Of a stretch of DNA of 17,959 nt, positions 1-9,463 are shown in pieces. The notes under the pieces were generated by a model, which saw only the letters and a list, made by a program, of their open reading frames with translations, was not told the DNA's origin and did no database searches. The stretch's first letter is position 1, and each line of letters starts with the position of its first letter. The stretch is from Albugo candida (taxonomy: Eukaryota > Oomycota > Peronosporomycetes > Albuginales > Albuginaceae). Where the stretch lies: assembly GCA_905220665.1 (NCBI GenBank), contig CAJNAR010000126.1, positions 1 to 17,959 of the forward strand. Direction: 5' to 3'. The position numbers and the translations under genes were made by a program.

Positions 1-202
1 GTTATCCGGAGAGATGGCTGCGCACTGTCATAGAATACAGCGTATCAGTGCAAGCAACAAACACAGGCATATCCTCTGAGTTTATTCTCCAGCTCGATAA
101 AAAACACAGATATGTCCATTCTAAACCGATGAAGAAAGAAACCTTTCGTATCACTTCGATCTTGACAAGACTTTTTAATACGCTCGATCTGCCCAATGTT
201 TG

Positions 203-213
203 TGATGTCATCA
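203..213. repeat. Odd palindrome TGATG-T-CATCA (shown in unit 1)
   Basis: A five-base inverted repeat around a single T, conserved in every unit that retains the left half. It lies next to the variable part of the unit but does not itself vary. A second dyad of the same kind, TCTTG-A-CAAGA (160-170 in unit 1), lies 32 bases upstream and is broken in unit 8. Possible binding sites; nothing more can be said. Confidence 0.6.
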
Positions 214-350
214 TGCAATCCTCCATGTCGGTATCGATGCATAGAAGTAGTTAAAAAAGTCTGTTTCAGTTACGTGACGCACTCCAGACGTTATGATTTA
301 GACTTGAATCCACTCCGGAAAAGGACGCTAGTTCAGATTCCATAAGACAA

Positions 351-368
351 GAGAAAAAAAATATTCTC
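351..368. repeat. A-tract between short complementary arms (shown in unit 1)
   Basis: GAGAA (351-355) and TTCTC (364-368) flank an A-run in every unit except unit 6, where the right arm has lost two bases. Counting A's between GAG and TATTC gives 8 in unit 1 and a range of 7 to 10 over all units. This is the main homopolymer length variation in the array and fits replication slippage. Some of it could also be sequencing error. Confidence 0.85.
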
Positions 369-406
369 GTTGTGGTCCGTTACCATCGGATGTTTTCAGA
401 AAGTTC

Positions 407-421
407 CACAAAATATTTGTG
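407..421. repeat. Inverted repeat CACAAA-ATA-TTTGTG (shown in unit 1)
   Basis: A perfect six-base inverted repeat with a three-base centre, present in all units. Unit 2 alone is changed to TTTCACA...TGTGAAA (seven-base arms, larger centre), so pairing potential is kept although the bases differ. It sits in the most conserved part of the unit, just before the CTGCAG site. Function unknown; candidate protein-binding site or simple chance dyad. Confidence 0.8.
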
Positions 422-445
422 AAAGTGCTGCAGAAACGCAATATC

Positions 446-451
446 AATAAA
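446..451 (+). promoter_or_regulatory. AATAAA hexamer (shown in unit 1), possible poly(A) signal
   Basis: AATAAA occurs in every unit within ATATCAATAAAAA, about 490 bases downstream of the TATA-like element of the preceding unit. In an AT-rich repeat this can occur by chance, and no transcript is known from the sequence alone. Confidence 0.2.
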
Positions 452-524
452 AAATAGGACAGGTTTATTTTTAAAATACATTTCAGATCTGGTCCGTTCA
501 CAGCAATAGTATTCATTGACAAAA

Positions 525-544
525 CACATCATACTAATGATGTG
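525..544. repeat. Hairpin CACATCAT-ACTA-ATGATGTG (unit 1 version)
   Basis: Unit 1 has a perfect eight-base stem with a four-base loop. Almost all other units have ACGATGTG on the right side, leaving CACATC/GATGTG as a perfect six-base stem with an eight-base loop. Units 17 and 20 have GATTTG, which breaks one pair. In unit 12 the left arm and loop are deleted. Confidence 0.8.
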
Positions 545-558
545 ATTGTGAGAACACG

Positions 559-577
559 ATTCGAATGGATATAAAAT
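559..577 (+). promoter_or_regulatory. ATTCGAAT palindrome followed by TATAAAAT (shown in unit 1), possible TATA box
   Basis: ATTCGAAT (559-566) is followed four bases later by TATAAAAT (570-577), a good match to the eukaryotic TATA consensus. It recurs in every unit; units 10, 11, 14 and 15 have TATAAATG with one A lost. Promoter activity is an inference. No other core promoter element is clear. Confidence 0.25.
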
Positions 578-616
578 AATGGCTGCTACATGCGGCCTTG
601 GGTCTTGTTAGTGCAG

Positions 617-1235
617 GTTATCCGGAGAGAAGGCTGCGCACTGTCATAGAATACAGCGTATCAGTGCAAGCAACAAACACAGGCATATCCTCTGAGTTTA
701 TTCTCCAGCTCGATAAAAAACACAGATATGTCCATTCTAAACCGATGAAGAAAGAAACCTTTCGTATCACTTCGATCTTGACAAGACTTTTTAATACGCT
801 CGATCTGCCCAATGTTTGTGATGTCATCATGCAATCCTCCATGTCGGTATCGATGCATAGAAGTAGTTAAAAAAGTCTGTTTCAGTTACGTGACGCACTC
901 CAGACGTTATGATTTAGACTTGAATCCACTCCGGAAAAGGACGCTAGTTCAGATTCCATAAGACAAGAGAAAAAAAAAATATTCTCGTTGTGGTCCGTTA
1001 CCATCGGATGTTTTCAGAAAGTTTCACAAAATATCTGTGAAAGTGCTGCAGAAACGCAATATCAATAAAAAATAGGACAGGTTTATTTTCAAAATACAAT
1101 CCAGATCTGGTCCGTTCACAGCAATAGTATTCATTGACAAAACACATCATACTAACGATGTGATTGTGAGAACACGATTCGAATGGATATAAAATGATGG
1201 CTGCTACATGCGGCCTTGGGTCTTGTTCCGTGCAG
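617..1235 (+). repeat. Satellite unit 2 (619 bp)
   Basis: Very close to unit 1 in its left half (short (a) form, TTTTTAATACG). It begins GAGAGAAGG, where most units have GAGAGATGG; unit 15 shares this. A-tract of 10. In the central inverted repeat the arms are TTTCACA and TGTGAAA because of two local changes. The cassette is absent in a third form, TTTTCAAAATACAATCCAG, shared only with units 16 and 20. Confidence 0.96.
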
Positions 1236-1865
1236 GTTATCCGGAGAGATGGCTGCGCACTGTCATAGAATACAGCGTATCAGTGCAAGCAACAAACACA
1301 GGCATATCCTCTGAGTTTATTCTCCAGCTCGATAAAAAAACACAGATATGTCCATTCTAAACCGATGAAGAAAGAAACCTTTCGTATCACTTCGATCTTG
1401 ACAAGACTTTTTAATACGCTCGATCTGCCCAATGTTTGTGATGTCATCATGCAATCCTCCATGTCGGTATCGATGCATAGAAGTAGTTAAAAAAGTCTGT
1501 TTCAGTTACGTGACGCACTCCAGACGTTATGATTTAGACTTGAATCCACTCCGGAAAAGGACGCTAGTTCAGATTCCATAAGACAAGAGAAAAAAAAATA
1601 TTCTCGTTGTGGTCCGTTACCATCGGATGTTTTCAGAAAGTTCCACAAAATATTTGTGAAAGTGCTGCAGAAACGCAATATCAATAAAAATAGGACAGGT
1701 TTATTTTTGTTCGACGAGACAAAATATATTTCAGATCTGGTCCGTTCACAGCAATAGTATTCATTGACAAAACACATCATACTAACGATGTGATTGTGAG
1801 AACACGATTCGAATGGATATAAAATGATGGCTGCTACATGCGGCCTTGGGTCTTTTTCCGTGCAG
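1236..1865 (+). repeat. Satellite unit 3 (630 bp)
   Basis: The left half is of unit 1/2 type (short (a) form, TTTTTAATACG), but the right half carries the 12-base cassette (1709-1720) followed by AAAATATATTTCAG, so it is a mosaic of the two neighbouring blocks. It has seven A's in GATAAAAAAACAC where most units have six. It ends GGGTCTTTTTCCG. Confidence 0.96.
1709..1720 (+). repeat. 12-base presence/absence cassette GTTCGACGAGAC (shown in unit 3)
   Basis: Present in units 3-15, 17, 18 and 29. Absent in units 1, 19 and 21-28, where TTTTT joins directly to AAAATAC, and in units 2, 16 and 20, which read TTCAAA(A)TACAATCCAG instead. The two absent forms differ in adjacent bases, so the cassette was probably lost more than once, or the absent allele has diverged. 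Confidence 0.9.
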
Positions 1866-2502
1866 GTTATCCGGAGAGATGGCTGCGCACTGTCATAGAA
1901 TACAGCGTATCAGTGCAAGCAACAAACACAGGCATATCCTCTGAGTTTATTCTCCAGCTCGATAAAAAAACACAGATATGTCCATTCTAAACCGATGAAG
2001 AAAGAAACCTTTCGTACTCTATCACTTCGATCTTGACAAGACCTTTGATACGCTCGATCTGCCCAATGTTTGTGATGTCATCATGCAATCTTCCATGTCG
2101 GTATCGATGCATAGAAGTAGTTAAAAAAGTCTGTTTCAGTTACGTGACGCACTCCAGATGTTATTATTTAGACTTGAATCCACTCCGGAAAAGGACGCTA
2201 GTTCAGATTCCATAAGACAAGAGAAAAAAAAAATATTCTCGTTGTCGTCCGTTACCATCGGATGTTTTCAGAAAGTTCCACAAAATATTTGTGAAAGTGC
2301 TGCAGAAACGCAATATCAATAAAAATAGGACAGGTTTATTTTTGTTCGACGAGACAAAATACATTTCAGATCTGGTCCGTTCACAGCAATAGTATTCATT
2401 GACAAAACACATCATACTAACGATGTGATTGTGAGAACACGATTCGAATGGATATAAAATGATGGCTGCTACATGTGGCCTGGGGTCTATTGTTCCGTGC
2501 AG
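1866..2502 (+). repeat. Satellite unit 4 (637 bp)
   Basis: Long (a) form, GACAAGACCTTTGATACG, CAATCTTCC, ATGTTATTA form of (c), cassette present. Marker (d) has the private form TTGTCGTCC. A-tract of 10. Most similar in markers to unit 12. It ends with TGTGGCCTGGGG, shared with unit 8. Confidence 0.96.
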
Positions 2503-3138
2503 GTTATCCGGAGAGATGGCTGCGCACTGTCATAGAATACAGCGTATTAGTGCAAGCAACAAACACAGGCATATCCTCTGAGTTTATTCTCCAGCTCGAT
2601 AAAAAACACAGATATGTCCATTCTAAACCGATGAAGAAAGATACCTTTCGTACTCTATCACTTCGATCTTGACAAGACTTTTTGATACGCTCGATCTGCC
2701 CAATGTTTGTGATGTCATCATGCAATCCTCCATGTCGGTATCGATGCATAGAAGTAGTTAAAAAAGTCTGTTTCAGTTACGTGACGCACTCCAGATGTTA
2801 TGATTTAGACTTGAATCCAACTCCGGAAAAGGACGCTAGTTCAGATTCCATAAGACAAGAGAAAAAAAAATATTCTCGTTGTGGTCCGTTACCATCGGAT
2901 GTTTTCAGAAAGTTCCACAAAATATTTGTGAAAGTGCTGCAGAAACGCAATATCAATAAAAATAGGACAGGTTTATTTTTGTTCGACGAGACAAAATACA
3001 TTTCAGATCTGGTCCGTTCACAGCAATAGTATTCATTGACAAAACACATCATACTAACGATGTGATTGTGAGAACACGATTCGAATGGATATAAAATGAT
3101 GGCTGCTACATGTAGCCTGGGTCTATTGTTCCGTGCAG
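2503..3138 (+). repeat. Satellite unit 5 (636 bp)
   Basis: GTATTAGTGC at the left (also in unit 22), GAAAGATACC, TTTTTGATACG, ATGTTATGA intermediate form of (c), cassette present. A one-base insertion (CCAACTCC for CCACTCC) joins two reading frames and makes the longest forward ORF of the array (115 codons, 2682-3029). It ends TGTAGCCTGGG. Confidence 0.96.
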
Positions 3139-3771
3139 GTTATCCGGAGAGATGGCTGCGCACTGTCATAGAATAAAGCGTATCAGTGCAAGCAACAAAC
3201 ACAGGCATATCCTCTGAGTTTATTCTCCAGCTCGATAAAAAAACACAGATATGTCCATTCTAAACCGATGAAGAAAGAAACCTTTCGTACTCTATCACTT
3301 CGATCTTGACAAGACCTTTGATACGCTCGATTTGCCCAATGTTTGTGATGTCATCATGCAATCCTCCATGTCGGTATCCATGCACAGAAGTAGTTAAAAA
3401 AGTCTGTTTCAGTTACGTGACGCACTCCAGACGTTATGATTAGACTTGAATCCACTCCGGAAAAGGACGCTAGTTCAGATTCCATAAGACAAGAGAAAAA
3501 AAAATATTCGTTGTGGTCCGTTACCATCGGATGTTTTCAGAAAGTTCCACAAAATATTTGTGAAAGTGCTGCAGAAACGCAATATCAATAAAAATAGGAC
3601 AGGTTTATTTTTGTTCGACGAGACAAAATACATTTCAGATCTGGTCCGTTCACAGCAATAGTATTCATTGACAAAACACATCATACTAACGATGTGATTG
3701 TGAGAACACGATTCGAATGGATATAAAATGATGGCTGCTACATGCGGCCTTGGGTCTATTGTTCCGTGCAG
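3139..3771 (+). repeat. Satellite unit 6 (633 bp)
   Basis: AGAATAAAGCG replaces AGAATACAGCG and introduces a stop in the common forward frame. GACCTTTGATACG, TTTGCCC, TATCCATGCACAG (shared with units 7 and 8). One T is lost in GATTAGACTT and two bases in ATTCGTTG. Cassette present. Confidence 0.96.
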
Positions 3772-4405
3772 GTTATCCGGAGAGATGGCTGCGCACTGTC
3801 ATAGAATACAGCGTATCAGTGCAAGCAACAAACACAGGCATATCCTCTGAGTTTATTCTCCAGCTCGATAAAAAACACAGATATGTCCATTCTAAACCGA
3901 TGAGGAAAGATACCTTTCGTACTCTATCACTTCGATCTTGACAAGACTTTTTGATACGCTCGATTTGCCCAATGTTTGTGATGTCATCATGCAATCCTCC
4001 ATGTCGGTATCCATGCACAGAAGTAGTTAAAAAAGTCTGTTTCAGTTACGTGACGCACTCCAGACGTTATGATTTAGACTTGAATCCACTCCGGAAAAGG
4101 ACGCTAGTTCAGATTCCATAAGACAAGAGAAAAAAAATATTCTCGTTGTGGTCCGTTACCATCGGATGTTTTCAGAAGTTCCACAAAATATTTGTGAAAG
4201 TGCTGCAGAAACGCAATATCAATAAAAATAGGACAGGTTTATTTTTGTTCGACGAGACAAAATACATTTCAGATCTGGTCCGTTCACAGCAATAGTATTC
4301 ATTGACAAAACACATCATACTAACGATGTGATTGTGAGAACACGATTCGAATGGATATAAAATGATGGCTGCTACATGCGGTCTTGGGTCTATTGTTCCG
4401 TGCAG
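3772..4405 (+). repeat. Satellite unit 7 (634 bp)
   Basis: GATGAGGAAAGATACC, TTTTTGATACG, TTTGCCC, TATCCATGCACAG, ACG form of (c), GGTCC form of (d), A-tract of 8, cassette present. One A is lost in CAGAAGTTCC. Confidence 0.96.
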
Positions 4406-5034
4406 GTTATCCGGAGAGATGGCCGCGCACTGTCATAGAATACAGCGTATCAGTGCAAGCAACAAACACAGGCATATCCTCTGAGTTTATTCTCCAGCTC
4501 GATAAAAAAACACAGATATGTCCATTCTAAACCGATGAAGAAAGATACCTTTCGTACTCTATCACTTCGATCTCGACAAGATTTTTTGATACGCTTGATT
4601 GCTAAATATTTGTGATGTCATCATGCAATCCTCCATGTCGGTATCCATGCACAGAAGTAGTTAAAAAAATGTTTCAGTTACGTGACGCACTCCAGACGTT
4701 ATGATTTAGACTTGAATCCACTCCGGAAAAGGACGCTAGTTCAGATTCCATAAGACAAGAGAAAAAAAATATTCTCGTTGTGGTCCGTTACCATCGGATG
4801 TTTTCAGAAAGTTCCACAAAATATTTGTGAAAGTGCTGCAGAAACGCAATATCAATAAAAATAGGACAGGTTTATTTTTGTTCGACGAGACAAAATACAT
4901 TTCAGATCTGGTCCGTTCACAGCAATAGTATTCATTGACAAAACACATCATACTAACGATGTGTGAGAACACGATTCGAATGGATATAAAATGATGGCTG
5001 CTACATGTGGCCTGGGGTCTATTGTTCCGTGCAG
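4406..5034 (+). repeat. Satellite unit 8 (629 bp), most locally diverged
   Basis: Carries a cluster of changes not seen elsewhere: TCTCGACAAGATTTTTTG and CGCTTGATTGCTAAATA at 4571-4608, loss of GTCT in TTAAAAAAATGTTTC (4661-4675), and loss of ATTG in GATGTGTGAGAAC (junction near 4963). GGCCGCGC near the start is shared with units 13 and 14. Cassette present. Confidence 0.95.
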
Positions 5035-5669
5035 GTTATCCGGAGAGATGGCTGCGCACTGTCATAGAATACAGCGTATCAGTGCAAGCAACAAACACAG
5101 GCATATCCTCTGAGTTTATTCTCCAGCTCGATAAAAAAACATAGATATGTCCATTCTAAACCGATGAAGAAAGATACCTTTCGTACTCTATCACTTCGAT
5201 CTTGACAAGACTTTTTGATACGCTCGATCTGCCCAATGGTTTGTGATGTCATCATGCAATCCTCCATGTCGGTATCGATGCATAGAAGTAGTTAGAAAAG
5301 TCTGTTTCAGTTACTTGACGCACTCCAGACGTTATGATTTAGACTTGAATCCACTCCGGACAAGGACGCTAGTTCAGATTCCATAAGACAAGAGAAAAAA
5401 AATATTCTCGTTGTGGTCCGTTACCATCGGATGTTTTAAAAAGTTCCACAAAATATTTGTGAAAGTGCTGCAGAAACGCAATATCAATAAAAAATAGGAC
5501 AGGTTTATTTTTGTTCGACGAGACAAAATATATTTCAGATCTGGTCCGTTCACAGCAATAGTATTCATTGACAAAACACATCATACTAACGATGTGATTG
5601 TGAGAACACGATTCGAATGGATATAAAATGATGGCTGCTACATGGCCTTGGGTCTATTGTTCCGTGCAG
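5035..5669 (+). repeat. Satellite unit 9 (635 bp)
   Basis: Private changes: AAACATAG, CCAATGGTTTGTG (one extra G), GTTAGAAAAGTC (also in unit 21), TTACTTGACG, CCGGACAAGG, GTTTTAAAAAGTTCC, and ACATGGCC with two bases lost. Cassette present with TATATTTCAG. Confidence 0.96.
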
Positions 5670-6301
5670 GTTATCCGAAGAGATGGCTGCGCACTGTCAT
5701 AGAATACAGCGTATCAGTGCAAGCAACAACACAGGCATATCCTCTGAGTTTATTCTCCAGCTCGATAAAAAACACAGATATGTCCATTCTAAACCGATGA
5801 GGAAAGATACCTTTCGTACTCTATCACTTCGATCTTGACAAGACTTTTTGATACGCTCGATTTGCCCAATGTTTGTGATGTCATCATGCAATCCTCCATG
5901 TCGGTATCGATGCATAGAAGTAGTTAAAAAAGTCTGTTTCAGTTACGTGACGCACTCCAGATGTTATTATTTAGACTTGAATCCACTCCGGAAAAGGACG
6001 CTAGTTCAGATTCCATAAGACAAGAGAAAAAAATATTCTCGTTGTATTCCGTTACCATCGGATGTTTTCAGAAAGTTCCACAAAATATTTGTGAAAGTGC
6101 TGCAGAAACGCAATATCAATAAAAATAGGACAGGTTTATTTTTGTTCGACGAGACAAAATATATTTCAGATCTGGTCCGTTCACAGCAATAGTATTCATT
6201 GACAAAACACATCATACTAACGATGTGATTGTGAGAACACGATTCGAATGGATATAAATGATGGCTGCTACATGCGGCCTTGGGTCTATTGTTCCGTGCA
6301 G
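5670..6301 (+). repeat. Satellite unit 10 (632 bp)
   Basis: First unit with the combination ATGTTATTA plus TTGTATTCC that dominates units 13-18. Starts with TTATCCGAAG. A-tract of 7. One A is lost in GCAACAACAC, and one is lost in the TATA-like element (TATAAATG). Cassette present. Confidence 0.96.
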
Positions 6302-6934
6302 GTTATCCGGAGAGATGGCTGCGCACTGTCATAGAATACAGCGTATCAGTGCAAGCAACAAACACAGGCATATCCTCTGAGTTTATTCTCCAGCTCGATA
6401 AAAAACACAGATATGTCCTTTCTAAACCGATGAGGAAAGATACCTTTCGTACTCTATCACTTCGATCTTGACAAGACTTTTCGATACGCTCGATCTGCCC
6501 AATGTTTGTGATGTCATCATGCAATCTTCCATGTCGGTATCGATGCATAGAAGTAGTTAAAAAAGTCTGTTTCAGTTACGTGACGCACTCCAGATGTTAT
6601 TATTTAGACTTGAATCCACTCCGGAAAAGGACGCTAGTTCAGATTCCATAAGACAAGAGAAAAAAATATTCTCGTTGTGTCCGTTACCATCGGATGTTTT
6701 CAGAAAGCTCCACAAAATATTTGTGAAAGTGCTGCAGAAACGCAATATCAATAAAAAATAGGACAGGTTTATTTTTGTTCGACGAGACAAAATATATTTC
6801 AGATCTGGTCCGTTCACAGCAATAGTATTCATTGACAAAACACATCATACTAACGATGTGATTGTGAGAACACGATTCGAATGGATATAAATGATGGCTG
6901 CTACATGCGGCCTTGGGTCTATTGTTCCGTGCAG
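6302..6934 (+). repeat. Satellite unit 11 (633 bp)
   Basis: GAGGAAAGATACC, CTTTTCGATACG, CAATCTTCC, ATGTTATTA, A-tract of 7, one base lost in marker (d) (TTGTGTCC), AAGCTCC in place of AAGTTCC, cassette present, TATAAATG at the end. Confidence 0.96.
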
Positions 6935-7556
6935 GTTATCCGGAGAGATGGCTGCGCACTGTCATAGAATACAGCGTATCAGTGCAAGCAACAAACACAG
7001 GCATATCCTCTGAGTTTATTCTCCAGCTCGATAAAAAACACAGATATGTCCATTCTAAACCGATGAAGAAAGAAACCTTTCGTACTCTATCACTTCGATC
7101 TTGACAAGACCTTTGATACGCTCGATCTGCCCAATGTTTGTGATGTCATCATGCAATCTTCCATGTCGGTATCGATGCATAGAAGTAGTTAAAAAAGTCT
7201 GTTTCAGTTACGTGACGCACTCCAGATGTTATTATTTAGACTTGAATCCACTCCGGAAAAGGACGCTAGTTCAGATTCCATAAGACAAGAGAAAAAAAAT
7301 ATTCTCGTTGTGGTCCGTTACCATCGGATGTTTTCAGAAAGTTCCACAAAATATTTGTGAAAGTGCTGCAGAAACGCAATATCAATAAAAATAGGACAGG
7401 TTTATTTTTGTTCGACGAGACAAAATATATTTCAGATCTGGTCCGTTCACAGCAATAGTATTCATTGACAAAACTGATGTGATTGTGAGAACACGATTCG
7501 AATGGATATAAAATGATGGCTGCTACATGCGGCCTTGGGTCTATTGTTCCGTGCAG
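6935..7556 (+). repeat. Satellite unit 12 (622 bp), hairpin arm deleted
   Basis: Marker profile close to unit 4 (GAAAGAAACC, GACCTTTGATACG, CAATCTTCC, ATGTTATTA) but with TTGTGGTCC. Its short length comes from loss of the left arm and loop of the CACATC/GATGTG hairpin (junction at 7474/7475). Cassette present. Confidence 0.96.
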
Positions 7557-8194
7557 GTTATCCGGAGAGATGGCCGCGCACTGTCATAGAATACAGCGTA
7601 TCAGTGCAAGCAACAAACACAGGCATATCCTCTGAGTTTATTCTCCAGCTCGATAAAAAACACAGATATGTCCATTCTAAACCGATGAAGAAAGATACCT
7701 TTCGTACTCTATCACTTCAATCTTGACAAGATTTTTGGATACGCTCGATCTGCCCAATGGTTGTGATGTCATCATGCAATCCTCCATGTCGGTATCGATG
7801 CATAGAAGTAGTTAAAAAAGTCTGTTTCAGTTACGTGACGCACTCCAGATGTTATTATTTAGACTTGAATCCACTCCGGAAAAGGACGCTAGTTCAGATT
7901 CCATAAGACAAGAGAAAAAAAAAATATTCTCGTTGTATTCCGTTACCATCGGATGTTTTCAGAAAGTTCCACAAAATATTTGTGAAAGTGCTGCAGAAAC
8001 GCAATATCAATAAAAAATAGGACAGGTTTATTTTTGTTCGACGAGACAAAATATATTTCAGATCTGGTCCGTTCACAGCAATAGTATTCATTGACAAAAC
8101 ACATCATACTAACGATGTGATTGTGAGAACACGATTCGAATGGATATAAAATGATGGCTGCTACATGCGGCCTTGGGTCTATTGTTCCGTGCAG
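7557..8194 (+). repeat. Satellite unit 13 (638 bp), CTTCAATC haplotype
   Basis: Defines a linked haplotype: CTTCAATC, GATTTTTGGATACG, CCAATGGTTGTG, ATGTTATTA, TTGTATTCC. GGCCGCGC near the start. Cassette present with TATATTTCAG. Nearly identical to unit 14, which suggests a recent duplication. Confidence 0.96.
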
Positions 8195-8830
8195 GTTATC
8201 CGGAGAGATGGCCGCGCACTGTCATAGAATACAGCGTATCAGTGCAAGCAACAAACACAGGCATATCCTCTGAGTTTATTCTTCAGCTCGATAAAAAACA
8301 CAGATATGTCCATTCTAAACCGATGAAGAAAGATACCTTTCGTACTCTATCACTTCAATCTTGACAAGATTTTTGGATACGCTCGATCTGCCCAATGGTT
8401 GTGATGTCATCATGCAATCCTCCATGTCGGTATCGATGCATAGAAGTAGTTAAAAAAGTCTGTTTCAGTTACGTGACGCACTCCAGATGTTATTATTTAG
8501 ACTTGAATCCACTCCGGAAAAGGACGCTAGTTCAGATTCCATAAGACAAGAGAAAAAAAAATATTCTCGTTGTATTCCGTTACCATCGGATGTTTTCAGA
8601 AAGTTCCACAAAATATTTGTGAAAGTGCTGCAGAAACGCAATATCAATAAAAAATAGGACAGGTTTATGTTTGTTCGACGAGACAAAATATATTTCAGAT
8701 CTGGTCCGTTCACAGCAATAGTATTCATTGACAAAACACATCATACTAACGATGTGATTGTGAGAACACGATTCGAATGGATATAAATGATGGCTGCTAC
8801 ATGCGGCCTTGGGTCTATTGTTCCGTGCAG
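8195..8830 (+). repeat. Satellite unit 14 (636 bp), CTTCAATC haplotype
   Basis: As unit 13 but with TTCTTCAGC (shared with units 16, 17 and 20), TTTATGTTTG before the cassette, and TATAAATG at the end. Confidence 0.96.
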
Positions 8831-9463
8831 GTTATCCGGAGAGAAGGCTGCGCACTGTCATAGAATACAGCGTATCAGTGCAAGCAACAAACACAGGCAT
8901 ATCCTCTGAGTTTATTCTCCAGCTCGATAAAAAACACAGATATGTCCATTCTAAACCGATGAGGAAAGATACCTTTCGTACTCTATCACTTCGATCTTGA
9001 CAAGACTTTTTGATACGCTCGATCTGCCCAATGTTTGTGATGTCATCATGCAATCTTCCATGTCGGTATCGATGCATAGAAGTAGTTAAAAAAGTCTGTT
9101 TCAGTTACGTGACGCACTCCAGATGTTATTATTTAGACTTGAATCCACTCCGGAAAAGGACGCTAGTTCAGATTCCATAAGACAAGAGAAAAAAAAATAT
9201 TCTCGTTGTATTCCGTTACCATCGGATGTTTTCAGAAAGTTCCACAAAATATTTGTGAAAGTGCTGCAGAAACGCAATATCAATAAAAATAGGACAGGTT
9301 TATTTTTGTTCGACGAGACAAAATATATTCAGATCTGGTCCGTTCACAGCAATAGTATTCATTGACAAAACACATCATACTAACGATGTGATTGTGAGAA
9401 CACGATTCGAATGGATATAAATGATGGCTGCTACATGCGGCCTTGGGTCTATTGTTAGTGCAG
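8831..9463 (+). repeat. Satellite unit 15 (633 bp)
   Basis: Interrupts the CTTCAATC haplotype: CTTCGATC, GAGGAAAGATACC, TTTTTGATACG. The right half has ATGTTATTA and TTGTATTCC. It starts GAGAGAAGG as unit 2 does and ends TATTGTTAGTG like unit 1. One T is lost in TATATTCAG. Confidence 0.96.

Larger units (their letters stand above)
1..616 (+). repeat. Satellite unit 1 (616 bp)
   Basis: Short (a) form GTATCAC, CTTTTTAATACG, ACG form of (c), GGTCC form of (d), A-tract of 8, no 12-base cassette (the sequence runs TATTTTTAAAATAC). It is the only unit with ACTAATGATG rather than ACTAACGATG, which gives a perfect hairpin. It ends with AAAATAATGG and GTCTTGTTAGTGCAG; the GTTAGTG form is otherwise seen only at the end of unit 15. 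Confidence 0.96.

Noticed and set aside
205..222. C-box-like ATGATGA on the minus strand (C/D snoRNA)
   Set aside because: No CTGA D-box follows at a suitable distance on that strand and no terminal stem is seen.
361..400. CENP-B box-like sequence around TTCTCGTTGTGGTCCG
   Set aside because: The essential TTCG...A..CGGG arrangement is not present in any unit.
373..498. TGGTCCGTT occurring twice per unit (373-381 and 490-498 in unit 1) as evidence of an internal duplication
   Set aside because: The match does not extend beyond nine bases and the surrounding sequences are unrelated, so it is probably chance.
551..570. B-box-like element of RNA polymerase III on the minus strand (ATTCGAATC), suggesting a tRNA-derived SINE
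   Set aside because: It matches the B-box core except for the first G, but no convincing A-box lies at the right distance, no tRNA fold is visible, and there are no target-site duplications or 3' tail.
2682..3029. 115-codon forward ORF in unit 5
   Set aside because: Created by a single extra A in CCAACTCC that joins two frames. No other unit keeps it open in the same way, and it has no recognisable domain.
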